Assembly: GCA_945883285.1 (NCBI GenBank)
Contig: CAMCXH010000013.1
Location: 1-33,223 of the forward strand
Reading direction: 5' to 3'
Origin: Bordetella parapertussis
GTDB taxonomy: Bacteria; Pseudomonadota; Gammaproteobacteria; Burkholderiales; Burkholderiaceae_E
Length of the DNA stretch: 33,223 bases
Shown piece after piece: positions 1 through 8,712 of this stretch (position 1 is the stretch's first letter; every line of letters begins with the position of its first letter). Position numbers and translations under genes: made by a program. The notes under the pieces are model-generated. The model had not been told where the DNA came from, ran no database searches, and was given only the letters and a program-made list of their open reading frames with translations.

Positions 1-1
1 G

Positions 2-49
2 CTCGAGATCGCCAGAGTCCGTATGAAGAAACCGGATGCAAGTTCCTGA
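2..49 (+). CDS. possible 3' end of an upstream gene (partial)
   Basis: Frame 2 is open from the window edge to a TGA at 47-49 and reads LEIARVRMKKPDASS. Its third codon positions are somewhat richer in G/C than those of the alternative frames, which fits the tail of a real gene. With only 15 residues no family can be recognised, and a chance open stretch cannot be excluded. Confidence 0.22.
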   Translation, partial: LEIARVRMKKPDASS

Positions 50-94
50 GCGGTATCAGCCTGCTCGCGGCGCGTCCCGGATTGCCGTGTCTCC

Positions 95-100
95 TATAAT
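95..100 (+). promoter_or_regulatory. candidate -10 box upstream of valS
   Basis: A perfect TATAAT lies 39 bases before the valS start codon. No convincing -35 box sits 16-18 bases upstream, so this is a candidate only. Confidence 0.35.
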
Positions 101-139
101 GCCGCTCCTTTCGCCGCCTAATTTGCAGGTTCCCATCCG

Positions 140-3100
140 ATGAACGTCCCGCCATCGCGCGACGCGGCAGACGCTGCGCCAGCCAAGAGTTTCGAGCCCG
201 CTGCCATCGAAGCGCGGTGGTATCCGGTCTGGGACGAGCGGGGCCTGTTCCGCAACCCGCCTGCAGCAAAGACGCCGGGCAGTGCTAACGCGCCGGCTGT
301 CACAAGCCCCGGCTACTGCATCCAGCTGCCACCGCCGAATGTCACAGGCACGCTTCATATGGGCCATGCCTTCCAGCAGACCCTGATGGATACCCTGATC
401 CGATGGCAGCGCATGAAGGGAGCCGACACCAACTGGGTGGTCGGCACCGACCATGCCGGCATCGCCACTCAGGTGGTCGTGGAGCGCCAGTTGCAGGCCG
501 AGGGCAAAACCCGCCACGACCTCGGCAGGGCGGCCTTCCTCGATCGCGTCTGGCAATGGAAGCAGCAATCGGGCGACACCATCATCGGCCAGATGCGCCG
601 GCTCGGCACCAGCGCCAACTGGGACTATGCCGATACCGCCAGAACCCGCGGCGGTTACTTCACCATGGATTCGGCCATGAGCGCCTCGGTGCTAGAGGTC
701 TTCGTGCAACTGCATGAGCAGGGCCTGATCTATCGCGGCAAACGGCTGGTGAACTGGGACCCGACGCTGCAGACCGCGGTCTCGGATCTGGAGGTCGACA
801 GCGAAGAAGAAGACGGTCGTATCTGGGAGATCCGTTATCCGCTTGCCGGCGATGCGGTCACGATCAATCTGCCTGCCACCGCGGATGAGCCGGCGCGATC
901 GGTCGTGGTCGACTCGCTGATCGTCGCCACCACTCGTCCTGAAACCATGCTGGGCGACACCGCGGTCGCGGTGCATCCCGATGACCCGCGCTATGCGCCC
1001 CTGGTGGGCAGGCGACTGCGCTTGCCGCTCTCGAACGGCTCGACCGACGCCACCGGCTGGCGCGAGATTCCGATCATCGCCGACGACTATGTCGACCCGG
1101 CCTTTGGCACCGGTTGCGTCAAGATCACGCCGGCCCACGACTTCAACGACTACAAGGTGGGCGAGCGTCACGGCCTGCAGGCGATCAATGTGCTGACGCT
1201 GACCGCCGCGATCTCGGACGCCGCACCCCTCGCCTACCAGGGCCTCGACCGTTTCGATGCCCGAGCCAGGGTCCTCGAAGACTTGCGCAGCGCCGGCCTG
1301 CTGGTCAGCGAAAAGCCCCATAAGCTCACCGTGCCGCGCTCGGCGCGCACCGGTGTGATCGTCGAGCCGATGCTCACCGATCAGTGGTTCGTGGCGATGA
1401 GCCGGCGCGATCACGGCAACACCTTCTTTCCTGGTCAGTCGATCGCCGACGTGTGCCTGAAAGTGGTCGCCGACGGCGAGGTCCGGTTTGTGCCCGATCA
1501 CTGGCGCAGCACCTATGACCACTGGATGAACAACATCCAGGACTGGTGCATCTCGCGTCAGCTGTGGTGGGGCCATCAGATTCCGGCCTGGTACAAGGCT
1601 GATGACACCGGCGCGGCGATTCACGACGGTACGGTCTTCGTCGCCCGCGATGAAGACGATGCCCGCCGGCAGGCCGAACGCGCCGGCTGGCGCGGTGCAC
1701 TGGTGCGCGATGCCGATGTGCTCGACACCTGGTTCTCGTCGGCGCTGGTGCCGTTCACATCGCTCGGCTGGCCGAATCAGTCGCCCGACCTCGCGCGCTA
1801 CCTGCCGTCGGCGGTGCTTGTGACCGGCTTTGACATCATCTTTTTCTGGGTCGCCCGGATGGTGATGATGACCACCTTCTTTACCGGCAAGGTGCCGTTC
1901 AGGGATGTCTACATCAATGCCATCGTGCGCGACGCCGAAGGCCAGAAGATGTCGAAATCCAAGGGCAACACCATCGATCCGCTCGACCTGATCGACGGCA
2001 TCACCCTTGAACGTCTGCTCGAAAAATCGACGGTCGGTCTGCTTCGCGACGATCACAAGGCCCGCATCGCCAAGTCAATCCGCAAGGGCTATCCGGCAGG
2101 CATTCCGGCCTATGGCGCCGATGCGGTGCGCTTTACCTTCGCGTCGCTGGCCACCTTCGCGCGCACGCTCAACTTCGATCTCAATCGCTGCGAGGGCTAC
2201 CGCAATTTCTGCAACAAGCTCTGGAATGCCACGCGATTCGTACTGATGCAGACCGAAGGACGCGACTGCGGCCATGCACCCCACACGCCCGATCAGTGCG
2301 TGCCCGGCGGCTATCTCTACTTCACGCCGGTCGACCGCTGGATCAGCTCGCAATTGCAGCGGGTCGAGGCCTCGGTTGAGGCCGCACTCAGCGAATACCG
2401 CTTCGATAACGCCGCACGCGAGATCTACGAATTCGTCTGGAACAACTACTGCGACTGGTATCTCGAACTCGCCAAGGTCAACCTCGCCTCACCTGATGAA
2501 GCGGTGCAGCGGGCCACGCGGCGCACCCTGCTGAGCGTGCTCGAGACCATCCTGCGGCTGGCCCATCCGATCATTCCCTTCATTACCGAAGAGCTCTGGC
2601 AGAAGGTCGCTCCGCTGGCAAATCGCTACGGGGAACCCGGTCAGGCGCCGCTCACTGGCGCCGCGCTCGATGAGGCGATCGCGCAAAGCCGTTTCTCGAT
2701 CATGTCGCAGCGCTATCCGGTGAGCCAACCGGGCAAGATCGACCCGGTGAGCGAAGCGATCGTGGCCGAGCTTCGGCAGATGATCGATGCCTGCCGCGCG
2801 CTGCGCGGCGAGATGACCATCTCTCCCGCGGTGAAGCTGCCGCTGGTGATTGCCGGCAACGCTGACCGAATCGCGCTGCATGCGCCCTATCTGCAGGCGC
2901 TGGCCAAGCTGTCGGGCGTGGTGGCGGTCGAGGCCCTGCCGCAGGACTCGATCTCGCCGGTCCAGATCGTTGGCGACTTCAGGCTGATGCTGCAAGTCGA
3001 GATCGATGTCGGCGCCGAGCGTGATCGGCTTGAGCGCGAAATCGAGCGGGTTCGAACCGAGGTCAATCGTGCGCAGGGCAAGCTCGGCAATGCGGGTTTC

Positions 3101-3205
3101 GTCGATCGCGCGCCCCCGGCGGTGGTCGCCCAGGAGCGCGAGCGCCTTGGCGGATTCGAGACCACGCTGGCGCGTCTGATCGAACAGCGCGGCAAGCTCG
3201 GTTGA
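140..3205 (+). CDS. valS: valine--tRNA ligase (ValRS)
   Basis: Cytoplasmic class Ia aminoacyl-tRNA synthetase that charges tRNA-Val and edits mischarged threonine. The 1021-residue product carries the HIGH signature as HMGH at residues 73-76, following PPPNVTGTL, and the KMSKS loop exactly at 603-607. The CP1 editing region lies between them ([13 protein letters not shown] and [16 protein letters not shown] are visible), and [13 protein letters not shown] and [11 protein letters not shown] follow. An anticodon-binding domain and a C-terminal arginine/glutamate-rich coiled coil (about residues 950-1020) complete the family architecture. It is somewhat longer than E. coli ValRS (951 aa), partly through an N-terminal extension of about 20 residues and a longer linker before HMGH. 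The ATG at 140 is the first plausible start; only a weak ribosome-binding sequence precedes it. The gene stands alone, followed by a palindrome and a toxin-antitoxin pair. Confidence 0.97.
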   Translation: MNVPPSRDAADAAPAKSFEPAAIEARWYPVWDERGLFRNPPAAKTPGSANAPAVTSPGYCIQLPPPNVTGTLHMGHAFQQTLMDTLIRWQRMKGADTNWVVGTDHAGIATQVVVERQLQAEGKTRHDLGRAAFLDRVWQWKQQSGDTIIGQMRRLGTSANWDYADTARTRGGYFTMDSAMSASVLEVFVQLHEQGLIYRGKRLVNWDPTLQTAVSDLEVDSEEEDGRIWEIRYPLAGDAVTINLPATADEPARSVVVDSLIVATTRPETMLGDTAVAVHPDDPRYAPLVGRRLRLPLSNGSTDATGWREIPIIADDYVDPAFGTGCVKITPAHDFNDYKVGERHGLQAINVLTLTAAISDAAPLAYQGLDRFDARARVLEDLRSAGLLVSEKPHKLTVPRSARTGVIVEPMLTDQWFVAMSRRDHGNTFFPGQSIADVCLKVVADGEVRFVPDHWRSTYDHWMNNIQDWCISRQLWWGHQIPAWYKADDTGAAIHDGTVFVARDEDDARRQAERAGWRGALVRDADVLDTWFSSALVPFTSLGWPNQSPDLARYLPSAVLVTGFDIIFFWVARMVMMTTFFTGKVPFRDVYINAIVRDAEGQKMSKSKGNTIDPLDLIDGITLERLLEKSTVGLLRDDHKARIAKSIRKGYPAGIPAYGADAVRFTFASLATFARTLNFDLNRCEGYRNFCNKLWNATRFVLMQTEGRDCGHAPHTPDQCVPGGYLYFTPVDRWISSQLQRVEASVEAALSEYRFDNAAREIYEFVWNNYCDWYLELAKVNLASPDEAVQRATRRTLLSVLETILRLAHPIIPFITEELWQKVAPLANRYGEPGQAPLTGAALDEAIAQSRFSIMSQRYPVSQPGKIDPVSEAIVAELRQMIDACRALRGEMTISPAVKLPLVIAGNADRIALHAPYLQALAKLSGVVAVEALPQDSISPVQIVGDFRLMLQVEIDVGAERDRLEREIERVRTEVNRAQGKLGNAGFVDRAPPAVVAQERERLGGFETTLARLIEQRGKLG

Positions 3206-3260
3206 GGGCGAGTGTCTCGGATCGATTGCGCAGGCCGAATCGATTGTCGACTAAGGGTGG

Positions 3261-3343
3261 ATGGCGGCTACCGGCCAGAAGCGGTCATACGATCGGTCGG
3301 AAAATCGACGTCCGTATGACCGGTTTCAAAGTACAGCCGCCAT
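3261..3343. repeat. 83-bp nested inverted repeat downstream of valS
   Basis: Outer arms ATGGCGGCT (3261-3269) and AGCCGCCAT (3335-3343) are perfect complements. Inner arms CGGTCATACG (3282-3291) and CGTATGACCG (3313-3322) are perfect too. The spacers between outer and inner arms are both 12 bases, giving a symmetric internal loop, and GTCG/CGAC (3296-3299/3306-3309) can pair at the tip. There is no T tract after it, so it does not look like a simple terminator. It could be a dispersed intergenic repeat, a structured RNA or a protein-binding palindrome. Confidence 0.7.
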
Positions 3344-3403
3344 CGGACGACGGGCGCTCTAGCGCGCCCATTAGCGCGAGTGTGTTGCCTGAGATTATCC
3401 TAC

Positions 3404-3432
3404 TTGAATAGAACAAAGAGTGATACTAAAAT
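3404..3432 (+). promoter_or_regulatory. promoter of the mazEF-like operon
   Basis: TTGAAT (3404-3409) and TAAAAT (3427-3432) are separated by exactly 17 bases, a good sigma-70 arrangement. It ends 27 bases before the antitoxin ATG, so the leader would be short. Antitoxins of this class usually repress their own promoter, and the AT-rich stretch here is a likely binding region (inference). Confidence 0.6.
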
Positions 3433-3459
3433 AGGACTTTCGATAAACAGGAGGCGACA

Positions 3460-3705
3460 ATGCTACAGACCCTGCGCAAAGCTGGCGGCTCGCTGGTTAT
3501 GACCGTGCCCAAGGCATTTGTTGACCAAAATGGCTTGTGCGAAGGCTCCCAGGTTGAACTCCATCTCGTTGGAAAGAAGATGACTGTCGAGGCGCCGATC
3601 AGGCCGCGCTACAAGCTGGCCGACCTGATGGCCGAAATGCCGCAGGGACTACCGAGTGTCGAAGGATGGGATGAGATGCCCTCTGTCGGCTTGGAGAACG
3701 GCTGA
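3460..3705 (+). CDS. AbrB/MazE-family antitoxin
   Basis: Small DNA-binding antitoxin, 81 residues. The N-terminal half (about residues 1-48) has the swapped-hairpin AbrB/MazE pattern: a KAGGSLVMTVPKAFV strand-turn-strand, then GSQVELHLVGKKMTVEA. The C-terminal part, YKLADLMAEMP to EGWDEMPSVG, resembles the flexible acidic tail with which MazE/ChpI/PemI proteins wrap and neutralise their toxin. A strong AGGAGG (3450-3455) precedes the ATG, and a 17-base-spaced promoter lies just upstream. Its TGA overlaps the toxin ATG by one base (TGATG), so the two are translationally coupled. By family the protein should bind the operon promoter, alone or with the toxin. The name mazE, chpI or pemI cannot be settled from sequence alone. 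Confidence 0.88.
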   Translation: MLQTLRKAGGSLVMTVPKAFVDQNGLCEGSQVELHLVGKKMTVEAPIRPRYKLADLMAEMPQGLPSVEGWDEMPSVGLENG

Positions 3706-4052
3706 TGGCGTACATGCCTAACCGCGGAGACATCGTGCACCTCGATTTCGACCCCGCATCCGGGCGAGAAATGAAAGGCCCGCACTTCGGCCTTGTACTC
3801 AGCGGTAAGGTCTTCAACCAGCAAGGCCTGGCGATGATTTGTCCGATTTCGCAGGGAGCCGCCGCCGCTGCCCGGACCTACGGAACGGTGGTAACGCTGA
3901 TGGGGGCTGGCACGCAAACGCAAGGTGCAGTGCATTGCCACCAGCTCAAGTCATTGGACTGGCGAGCGCGTAACGTGCGCCTCAAAGAAGCGGTGCCTCA
4001 GTCCATTGTCGATGAGGCCTTGGCCCGAATCGAAGCAATTCTGTTCGACTGA
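3705..4052 (+). CDS. MazF/PemK-family mRNA interferase toxin
   Basis: 115-residue protein of the PemK/MazF fold, a family of sequence-specific endoribonucleases that cleave mRNA and stop translation. Visible hallmarks are the N-terminal RGDIVHLDFDPASGREMKG segment, the following strand HFGLVLSGKVFN, the core MICPIS, and the C-terminal HQLKSLDW to VDEALARIEAIL helix typical of MazF/ChpB proteins. The length is normal (110-117 aa), and nothing suggests truncation or frameshift, so it is probably functional. Its ATG overlaps the antitoxin stop codon, the usual toxin-second arrangement. The cognate antitoxin is the AbrB-type protein directly upstream. The cleavage motif cannot be predicted. The pair lies between valS and tusA, which suggests later insertion. 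Confidence 0.9.
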   Translation: MAYMPNRGDIVHLDFDPASGREMKGPHFGLVLSGKVFNQQGLAMICPISQGAAAAARTYGTVVTLMGAGTQTQGAVHCHQLKSLDWRARNVRLKEAVPQSIVDEALARIEAILFD

Positions 4053-4452
4053 GTACCTCCCCAAGGAAAAAGCCCAAGCCCGAAAGACGAGACCTTCTGG
4101 GGAAAACAAGACATCAAGACCAGGCCAGAGCGAATTTGACACCGTTCGTCTGTAGCCTTTTTTCTTGCGATCTTGATTGCAAGCTAGGCACTCCTCGGTA
4201 GGCGCTGGTGATTTGGCCGGGAATGCTGCCAACCCAGCGCTTGTTCGGGGCGCCTTCAATCAAGTCGCGCCGCATTGCGAGCGAGGAAGTCCCCCTAGTT
4301 TAGCACAGCGACGGTTACTCGACGTGATCGGCGAACGACCGCTTCCTGACTGGACCAACCGCTCGACTTCAAAGGCGCCTACGACTGCAATGGGTGGCGA
4401 AACCCGCCGGTCACTTGGAAAGGACGCACTACAGGCATCGCCCGCCCGAAGG
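4053..4452. other. gene-free interval after the toxin-antitoxin pair
   Basis: No convincing gene is visible in 400 bases. An imperfect hairpin (TCCCCA at 4058-4063 with TGGGGA at 4098-4103, plus AGG/CCT across a bulge) follows the toxin gene but has no T tract. The sequence CGAACGACCGCTTC at 4332-4345 is, on the minus strand, a 12/14 match to 3278-3291 beside the palindrome before the antitoxin. Open frames crossing this interval have no recognisable protein features. It may be decayed or intergenic repeat DNA. Confidence 0.5.
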
Positions 4453-4695
4453 CTAGCGACGCTTGAGATAAAAACTCAGGGCGTCGCCAGCCTGCGACTG
4501 CGCAAGCAGTTCGTTGCCGGTCTGGCGGGCGAAAGCCTCGAAATCGCGTTGTGCGCCAGGGTCGGTCGAGATCACCTTGAGCACCTGGCCACTGGCGAGC
4601 CCTGCCAGCGCCTTCTTGGCCTTGAGAATCGGCAGCGGACAATTCAGGCCGGTGGCATCGACCTCGACATCAAACGATTGGGATTCGGGGAGCAT
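4453..4695 (-). CDS. tusA: TusA-family sulfurtransferase
   Basis: 80-residue TusA/SirA-like protein. The family carries persulfide sulfur on a conserved cysteine, for tRNA 2-thiouridine formation, molybdenum cofactor or other sulfur-relay steps. The signature DATGLNCPLPILKAKKAL is present, with the active cysteine at residue 19 in the CPxP motif (Cys19-Pro-Leu-Pro22). The rest follows the short two-layer alpha/beta fold: GQVLKVISTDPGAQRDFEAF, then a final strand. It is the last of three minus-strand genes (alaS, MFS transporter, tusA) and starts 82 bases after the transporter stop. No partner genes tusBCDE are nearby, so the particular sulfur pathway is open. Confidence 0.9.
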   Translation of the reverse strand: MLPESQSFDVEVDATGLNCPLPILKAKKALAGLASGQVLKVISTDPGAQRDFEAFARQTGNELLAQSQAGDALSFYLKRR

Positions 4696-4777
4696 GGCGT
4701 GATCGCAGGTTCATGACAGGCGAAGTGTATCTGCACAGCGGCATCCTCTTGTGCACCTGACACGCACCTGACGGCCT

Positions 4778-5977
4778 TCAGTCTCGCATCACCGACCGCC
4801 CGACACCCACGATTGCGGTCGCGAGCATCGCGGCCATGCCCCAGAAGAGCAGGCCAATACCAAAGAGACCGCCCATGGCACCGAAAGCCGTCGGCAGCGC
4901 GGTCTGCATGCCCATGACCAGGGCCAGTCGCACGCCGGTCGCCTCTCCCAGCCGCCCCTCGGGCGCCGAGCGGGCCATGATCGACAAGGTCATCGGCTGC
5001 GACACGCCAAGCCCCAGGCCAAGCAGAAAGGACAAGGCAATCAGCGATTCGAGCGTCGAAAACATCGGATAGCAGGCGTAGACCAGCGCCGCGACCACCA
5101 TCGCCGCCAGCACCAGCGGCCACTCCGAGACGTTCATGAGAAAGAGAGGCACCACCATCCGGACCACCAGCGTGGCCACTGCAAAGGCCCCAAGGATCAG
5201 GCCGATGCCCGAAGCCGAAATGCCGATCTGCGTGCAATAGAGCGGCACCACGAACTGATTGACCTCCCAGGCCGAGGAGATCAGCACGACCACAATGTAG
5301 AGCCGGCGCATGTCGGGCGTCGCGAGCAGATCCCGAAGACGCTGCGGCGCATCCGTGGCGGGCGGCTCCGCGCGCTGATCGGTCAGGCGCGCGCTGATCA
5401 GCCTCTGCCAGACGAAGGCAATCATCGGTAACACTGCAAACAGACAGAACGCCAGGCGATTACCGGGCCCGTCGATCAGGAACCCGGCGCTGGTCGGCCC
5501 GATGAATGCCGACACCGAAAAACCGATCGTCATGAGGCTCAGATTGTGACGACGCTCCTCGAGGCTGCCCAATTGACTGATCAGCTTCTGGATGCCGAGA
5601 TGAAAGGGCATGAAGCCGATCCCGACCAGCACCGCCGACGCGATCAGTGACGGCATCGACAACCACAGCCCAGGCAGCAGGATTCCAATTGCCAGCACCA
5701 GCGTACCGAGTCGCATCGGCCAGCGCGAGCCGATACGGTCGATCAGTCGACCCAGGGGAATCGCCATCAGCATCGGCGGCATCGCCAGCAGCGACAGCAG
5801 CAGGCCGACCTGCAAGGCCGAGGCATTCAGGTGAAGCGCAGTGATCGTGAGACAGACCCGGACGCCCGCAAAAGCCACATGGTTGAGAATCGACAGGCCA
5901 ACCAGCGAGCGCATTCCCGCATGCGCAGGGGGCTCCGAGGGCAAAAAGGCGTCGGGGTCTGCTGACTGCTGGCTCAC
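4778..5977 (-). CDS. MFS transporter
   Basis: Inner-membrane major facilitator protein of 399 residues with about 12 hydrophobic segments. The MFS loop 2-3 motif is recognisable as [10 protein letters not shown] after the second segment, and a related [13 protein letters not shown] region occurs in the C-terminal half. A longer cytoplasmic loop (about residues 180-220, including [20 protein letters not shown]) separates the two six-helix halves. Substrate is unknown; it resembles proton-linked drug or sugar efflux carriers only in general. I chose the GTG at 5977 because it overlaps the alaS stop as GTGA; an in-frame TTG at 5995 is also open but would lie further inside alaS. Translation is probably coupled to alaS. 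Confidence 0.88.
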   Translation of the reverse strand: MSQQSADPDAFLPSEPPAHAGMRSLVGLSILNHVAFAGVRVCLTITALHLNASALQVGLLLSLLAMPPMLMAIPLGRLIDRIGSRWPMRLGTLVLAIGILLPGLWLSMPSLIASAVLVGIGFMPFHLGIQKLISQLGSLEERRHNLSLMTIGFSVSAFIGPTSAGFLIDGPGNRLAFCLFAVLPMIAFVWQRLISARLTDQRAEPPATDAPQRLRDLLATPDMRRLYIVVVLISSAWEVNQFVVPLYCTQIGISASGIGLILGAFAVATLVVRMVVPLFLMNVSEWPLVLAAMVVAALVYACYPMFSTLESLIALSFLLGLGLGVSQPMTLSIMARSAPEGRLGEATGVRLALVMGMQTALPTAFGAMGGLFGIGLLFWGMAAMLATAIVGVGRSVMRD

Positions 5978-8586
5978 GTGCGCGCGGCAACCCAACCCGA
6001 TACCGAGCCAAGTGCCGCCGGGAGGGCGGTGGCATCGGTGCCGCCTGCCATCGCCAAGTCGGCCTTGCCGCCCCCCTTGCCGCCGACCTGCTGCGCGACG
6101 AAATTGACCAGTTCGCCGGCCTTGATCCTGTCGATCGCATCCGGCGTGACACCAGCTGCAATCTGCACCTTGCCGTCGACCACCGCCGCCAGCACGATCA
6201 CCGCCGGGCGCAGTTTGTCCTTGAGCTTGTCCATGGTCTCGCGAAGCGCACGGGCATCGGCGCCGTCGAGCTGGGCGGCAAGCACCCGCAAGCCTTTGAC
6301 CTCGACCGCGCTCGCCAGCAGATCATCGCCCTGGCTGGCTGCGAGCTTCGACTTCAGGCGCGCGAGCTCGCGGTCGGTTACACGCGACGAGTCGAGCAGC
6401 TGTTCGATCTTGCTGCGCAACTCGGACGCCGGTGCCTTGAAAGCGGCGGCCGCCTCAGAAAGCGCCGACTCGACGCTCTGCGCCCAACCGAGCGCGCCTG
6501 CGCCGGTGACCGCCTCGACGCGTCGGATGCCGGCTGCAACGCCGCCCTCGGAGATGATCTTGAACAGACCGATATCGCCGGTGCGGGTCACATGGGTGCC
6601 ACCGCACAATTCGCGGCTGGAGCCAATATCGAGCACCCTGACGGTATCGCCATACTTTTCGCCAAAGAGCGCGGTCGCACCGCCGGCTAGCGCCTCATCG
6701 AAGGACAGCAACTGCGACCGGGTCGCCGCATTGGCCAGCACTTCTTCGTTGACCAGCGCCTCGACGTCGCGAATCTGCGCGGGGGTCATCGGCGAATGAT
6801 GCGAGAAGTCGAAACGGGTCTTGTCGGCATCGACCAATGACCCTTTCTGCTGGACATGTCCGCCAAGCACCTGGCGCAAGGCCTTGTGCATCAGATGGGT
6901 CGCCGAGTGATTGCGCTGGGTCTGCGCGCGTTGGCGCACATCGACCATCGCACTCACCTCATCGCCGATCGCGAGCTGCCCTGACTCGAGCCGCCCATGA
7001 TGGCCGAACACATCGGCCTGGATCTTCAGGGTATCGGACACTGCAAAGCGCGCGACAGGGGTAGCGATGACGCCCTGATCACCGACCTGGCCGCCCGACT
7101 CCGCGTAAAACGGCGTGCGATCGAGCACCACCACCGCATTGCTGCCGGCCTCGACTCGCGCCACCGCGACGCCGTCGACATAGAGGCCCGAAACACGAGC
7201 GCCGGCGATATCGAGCTGGTCGTAGCCGTGGAAATGCGTGGCCACACCCGAATAGTCGAGCGAGCCGCCGGCCTTGAACTTTCCGGCTGCCCGCGCGGTT
7301 TCACGCTGCCGGGTCATCGCGGCCTCAAAGCCCGCCTCATCGACTGACACACCGCGCTCGCGGCAGACATCAGCTGTCAGGTCGAGCGGAAATCCGAAAG
7401 TGTCGTAAAGCTTGAAGGCGGTCTCGCCGTCGAGCACACCCGGATCGGACGACAGCGCTGCATTGAGGATCTGCATGCCGTGCTCGAGTGTCTCGCCAAA
7501 GCGCTCTTCTTCCTGGCGCAGCACATCGATCACCTGCTGCTCGGCCTCGCGCAATTCGGGATAGGCATCGCCCATCGCCTTGACCAGATCGGGCACCAGG
7601 CGGTGAAAGAAGGGCCGGCTCTGGCCCAGCTTGTGACCATGGCGCAGGGCGCGACGGGCGATGCGACGCAGCACATAGCCGCGGCCCTCGCTGCCCGGAA
7701 TCACCCCATCGACGATCAGGAACGAGCAGGCGCGGATATGGTCGGCAATGACACGCAAGGACGGCGTCATCAGATCGGTGATGCCGGTCTCGCGCGCGGC
7801 GGCCGCGATCAGCTGCTGGAAGAGATCGATTTCGTAATTGCTGTGCACGCCCTGCAGCACCGCAGCGATCCGCTCCAGGCCCATGCCGGTGTCGACGCAG
7901 GGCCGCGGCAGGGGCGTGAGCTTGCCCGAGGCATCGCGCTCGAACTGCATGAAGACCAGGTTCCAGATCTCGATGTAGCGATCGCCGTCTTCATCGGGGC
8001 TGCCGGGGGGGCCGCCGGCAACATCAGGGCCGTGATCGAAGAAGATCTCGGAGCACGGGCCACAGGGGCCGGTATCGGCCATCTGCCAGAAATTGTCGGA
8101 CGCATATCGCGCGCCCTTGTTGTCACCGATGCGAATGATGCGTTCGGCCGGCACGCCGATCTCATTGGCCCAGATGCCGTAAGCCTCGTCGTCCTCGGCA
8201 TAGACCGTGACCCAGAGCCGCTCGGCGGGCAACTGGTAAACCTTGGTCAGCAATTGCCAGGCGAAGCGGATCGCATCCTGCTTGAAATAGTCGCCGAAAG
8301 AGAAATTGCCGAGCATCTCGAAAAAGGTGTGATGCCGGGCGGTGTATCCGACATTCTCGAGATCGTTGTGCTTGCCGCCGGCACGCACGCTTCGCTGCGA
8401 GGTCGTGGCGCGCTTGTAAGGGCGCTGCTCCTTACCCAGAAACACATCCTTGAACTGGACCATGCCGCTGTTGGTGAACAGCAGGGTCGGATCATTCGCC
8501 GGCACGAGCGACGAGGAGCGCACGATCGTGTGACCTTGCGATTCGTAAAACTCGAGGAACTTGCTGCGGATATCGGCCGAATTCAT
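5974..8586 (-). CDS. alaS: alanine--tRNA ligase (AlaRS)
   Basis: Class II synthetase that charges tRNA-Ala and hydrolyses Ser/Gly-tRNA-Ala; 870 residues against 876 in E. coli. The N-terminal aminoacylation domain shows [30 protein letters not shown] and the motif-2 region [18 protein letters not shown]. The editing domain holds the four zinc ligands His560 and His564 (HSATH) and Cys661 and His665 (CGGTH). The C-terminal C-Ala region ends with the glycine-rich [15 protein letters not shown] signature. The ATG at 8586 aligns with the expected N-terminus. A candidate extended -10 promoter lies about 40 bases upstream. It heads a minus-strand unit with an MFS transporter and tusA, and diverges from a CoA-transferase gene. 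Confidence 0.98.
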   Translation of the reverse strand: MNSADIRSKFLEFYESQGHTIVRSSSLVPANDPTLLFTNSGMVQFKDVFLGKEQRPYKRATTSQRSVRAGGKHNDLENVGYTARHHTFFEMLGNFSFGDYFKQDAIRFAWQLLTKVYQLPAERLWVTVYAEDDEAYGIWANEIGVPAERIIRIGDNKGARYASDNFWQMADTGPCGPCSEIFFDHGPDVAGGPPGSPDEDGDRYIEIWNLVFMQFERDASGKLTPLPRPCVDTGMGLERIAAVLQGVHSNYEIDLFQQLIAAAARETGITDLMTPSLRVIADHIRACSFLIVDGVIPGSEGRGYVLRRIARRALRHGHKLGQSRPFFHRLVPDLVKAMGDAYPELREAEQQVIDVLRQEEERFGETLEHGMQILNAALSSDPGVLDGETAFKLYDTFGFPLDLTADVCRERGVSVDEAGFEAAMTRQRETARAAGKFKAGGSLDYSGVATHFHGYDQLDIAGARVSGLYVDGVAVARVEAGSNAVVVLDRTPFYAESGGQVGDQGVIATPVARFAVSDTLKIQADVFGHHGRLESGQLAIGDEVSAMVDVRQRAQTQRNHSATHLMHKALRQVLGGHVQQKGSLVDADKTRFDFSHHSPMTPAQIRDVEALVNEEVLANAATRSQLLSFDEALAGGATALFGEKYGDTVRVLDIGSSRELCGGTHVTRTGDIGLFKIISEGGVAAGIRRVEAVTGAGALGWAQSVESALSEAAAAFKAPASELRSKIEQLLDSSRVTDRELARLKSKLAASQGDDLLASAVEVKGLRVLAAQLDGADARALRETMDKLKDKLRPAVIVLAAVVDGKVQIAAGVTPDAIDRIKAGELVNFVAQQVGGKGGGKADLAMAGGTDATALPAALGSVSGWVAART

Positions 8587-8624
8587 CTCTTTGATTTCAC
8601 AGGAAAATCGGGTTAGCCCGCAAG

Positions 8625-8633
8625 ATTATCACA
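8625..8633 (-). promoter_or_regulatory. candidate extended -10 promoter for alaS
   Basis: Read on the minus strand the site is TGTGATAAT: a TGn extension followed by GATAAT. It ends 38 bases before the alaS ATG, implying a leader of about 30 bases. No good -35 is seen, as is common for extended -10 promoters. Confidence 0.4.
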
Positions 8634-8712
8634 GGGTCTGCGCCGCTTAGCCGGCCGGGAAGCGGCATGAATGCGGCTAACATCGACCATCACTCCTACT
8701 GATTGGAATGCC

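Noticed and set aside
692-2056. Long open frame of 454 codons on the minus strand within valS
   Set aside because: It lies antisense to a fully conserved synthetase, is rich in Arg/His/Gly/Asp from GC-rich codon shadowing, and has no recognisable domain.
3202-3411. 69-codon open frame between valS and the antitoxin
   Set aside because: It covers the palindrome, has no ribosome-binding site and no recognisable features.
4180-4260. Minus-strand reading resembling the NKRWVG motif of IS3 transposases
   Set aside because: Only a few residues match, with no DDE residues or inverted ends, so no insertion-sequence remnant can be claimed.
4177-4716. 179-codon open frame across the gap after the toxin gene
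   Set aside because: It runs antisense through tusA and has no homology pattern; tusA has its CPxP motif.
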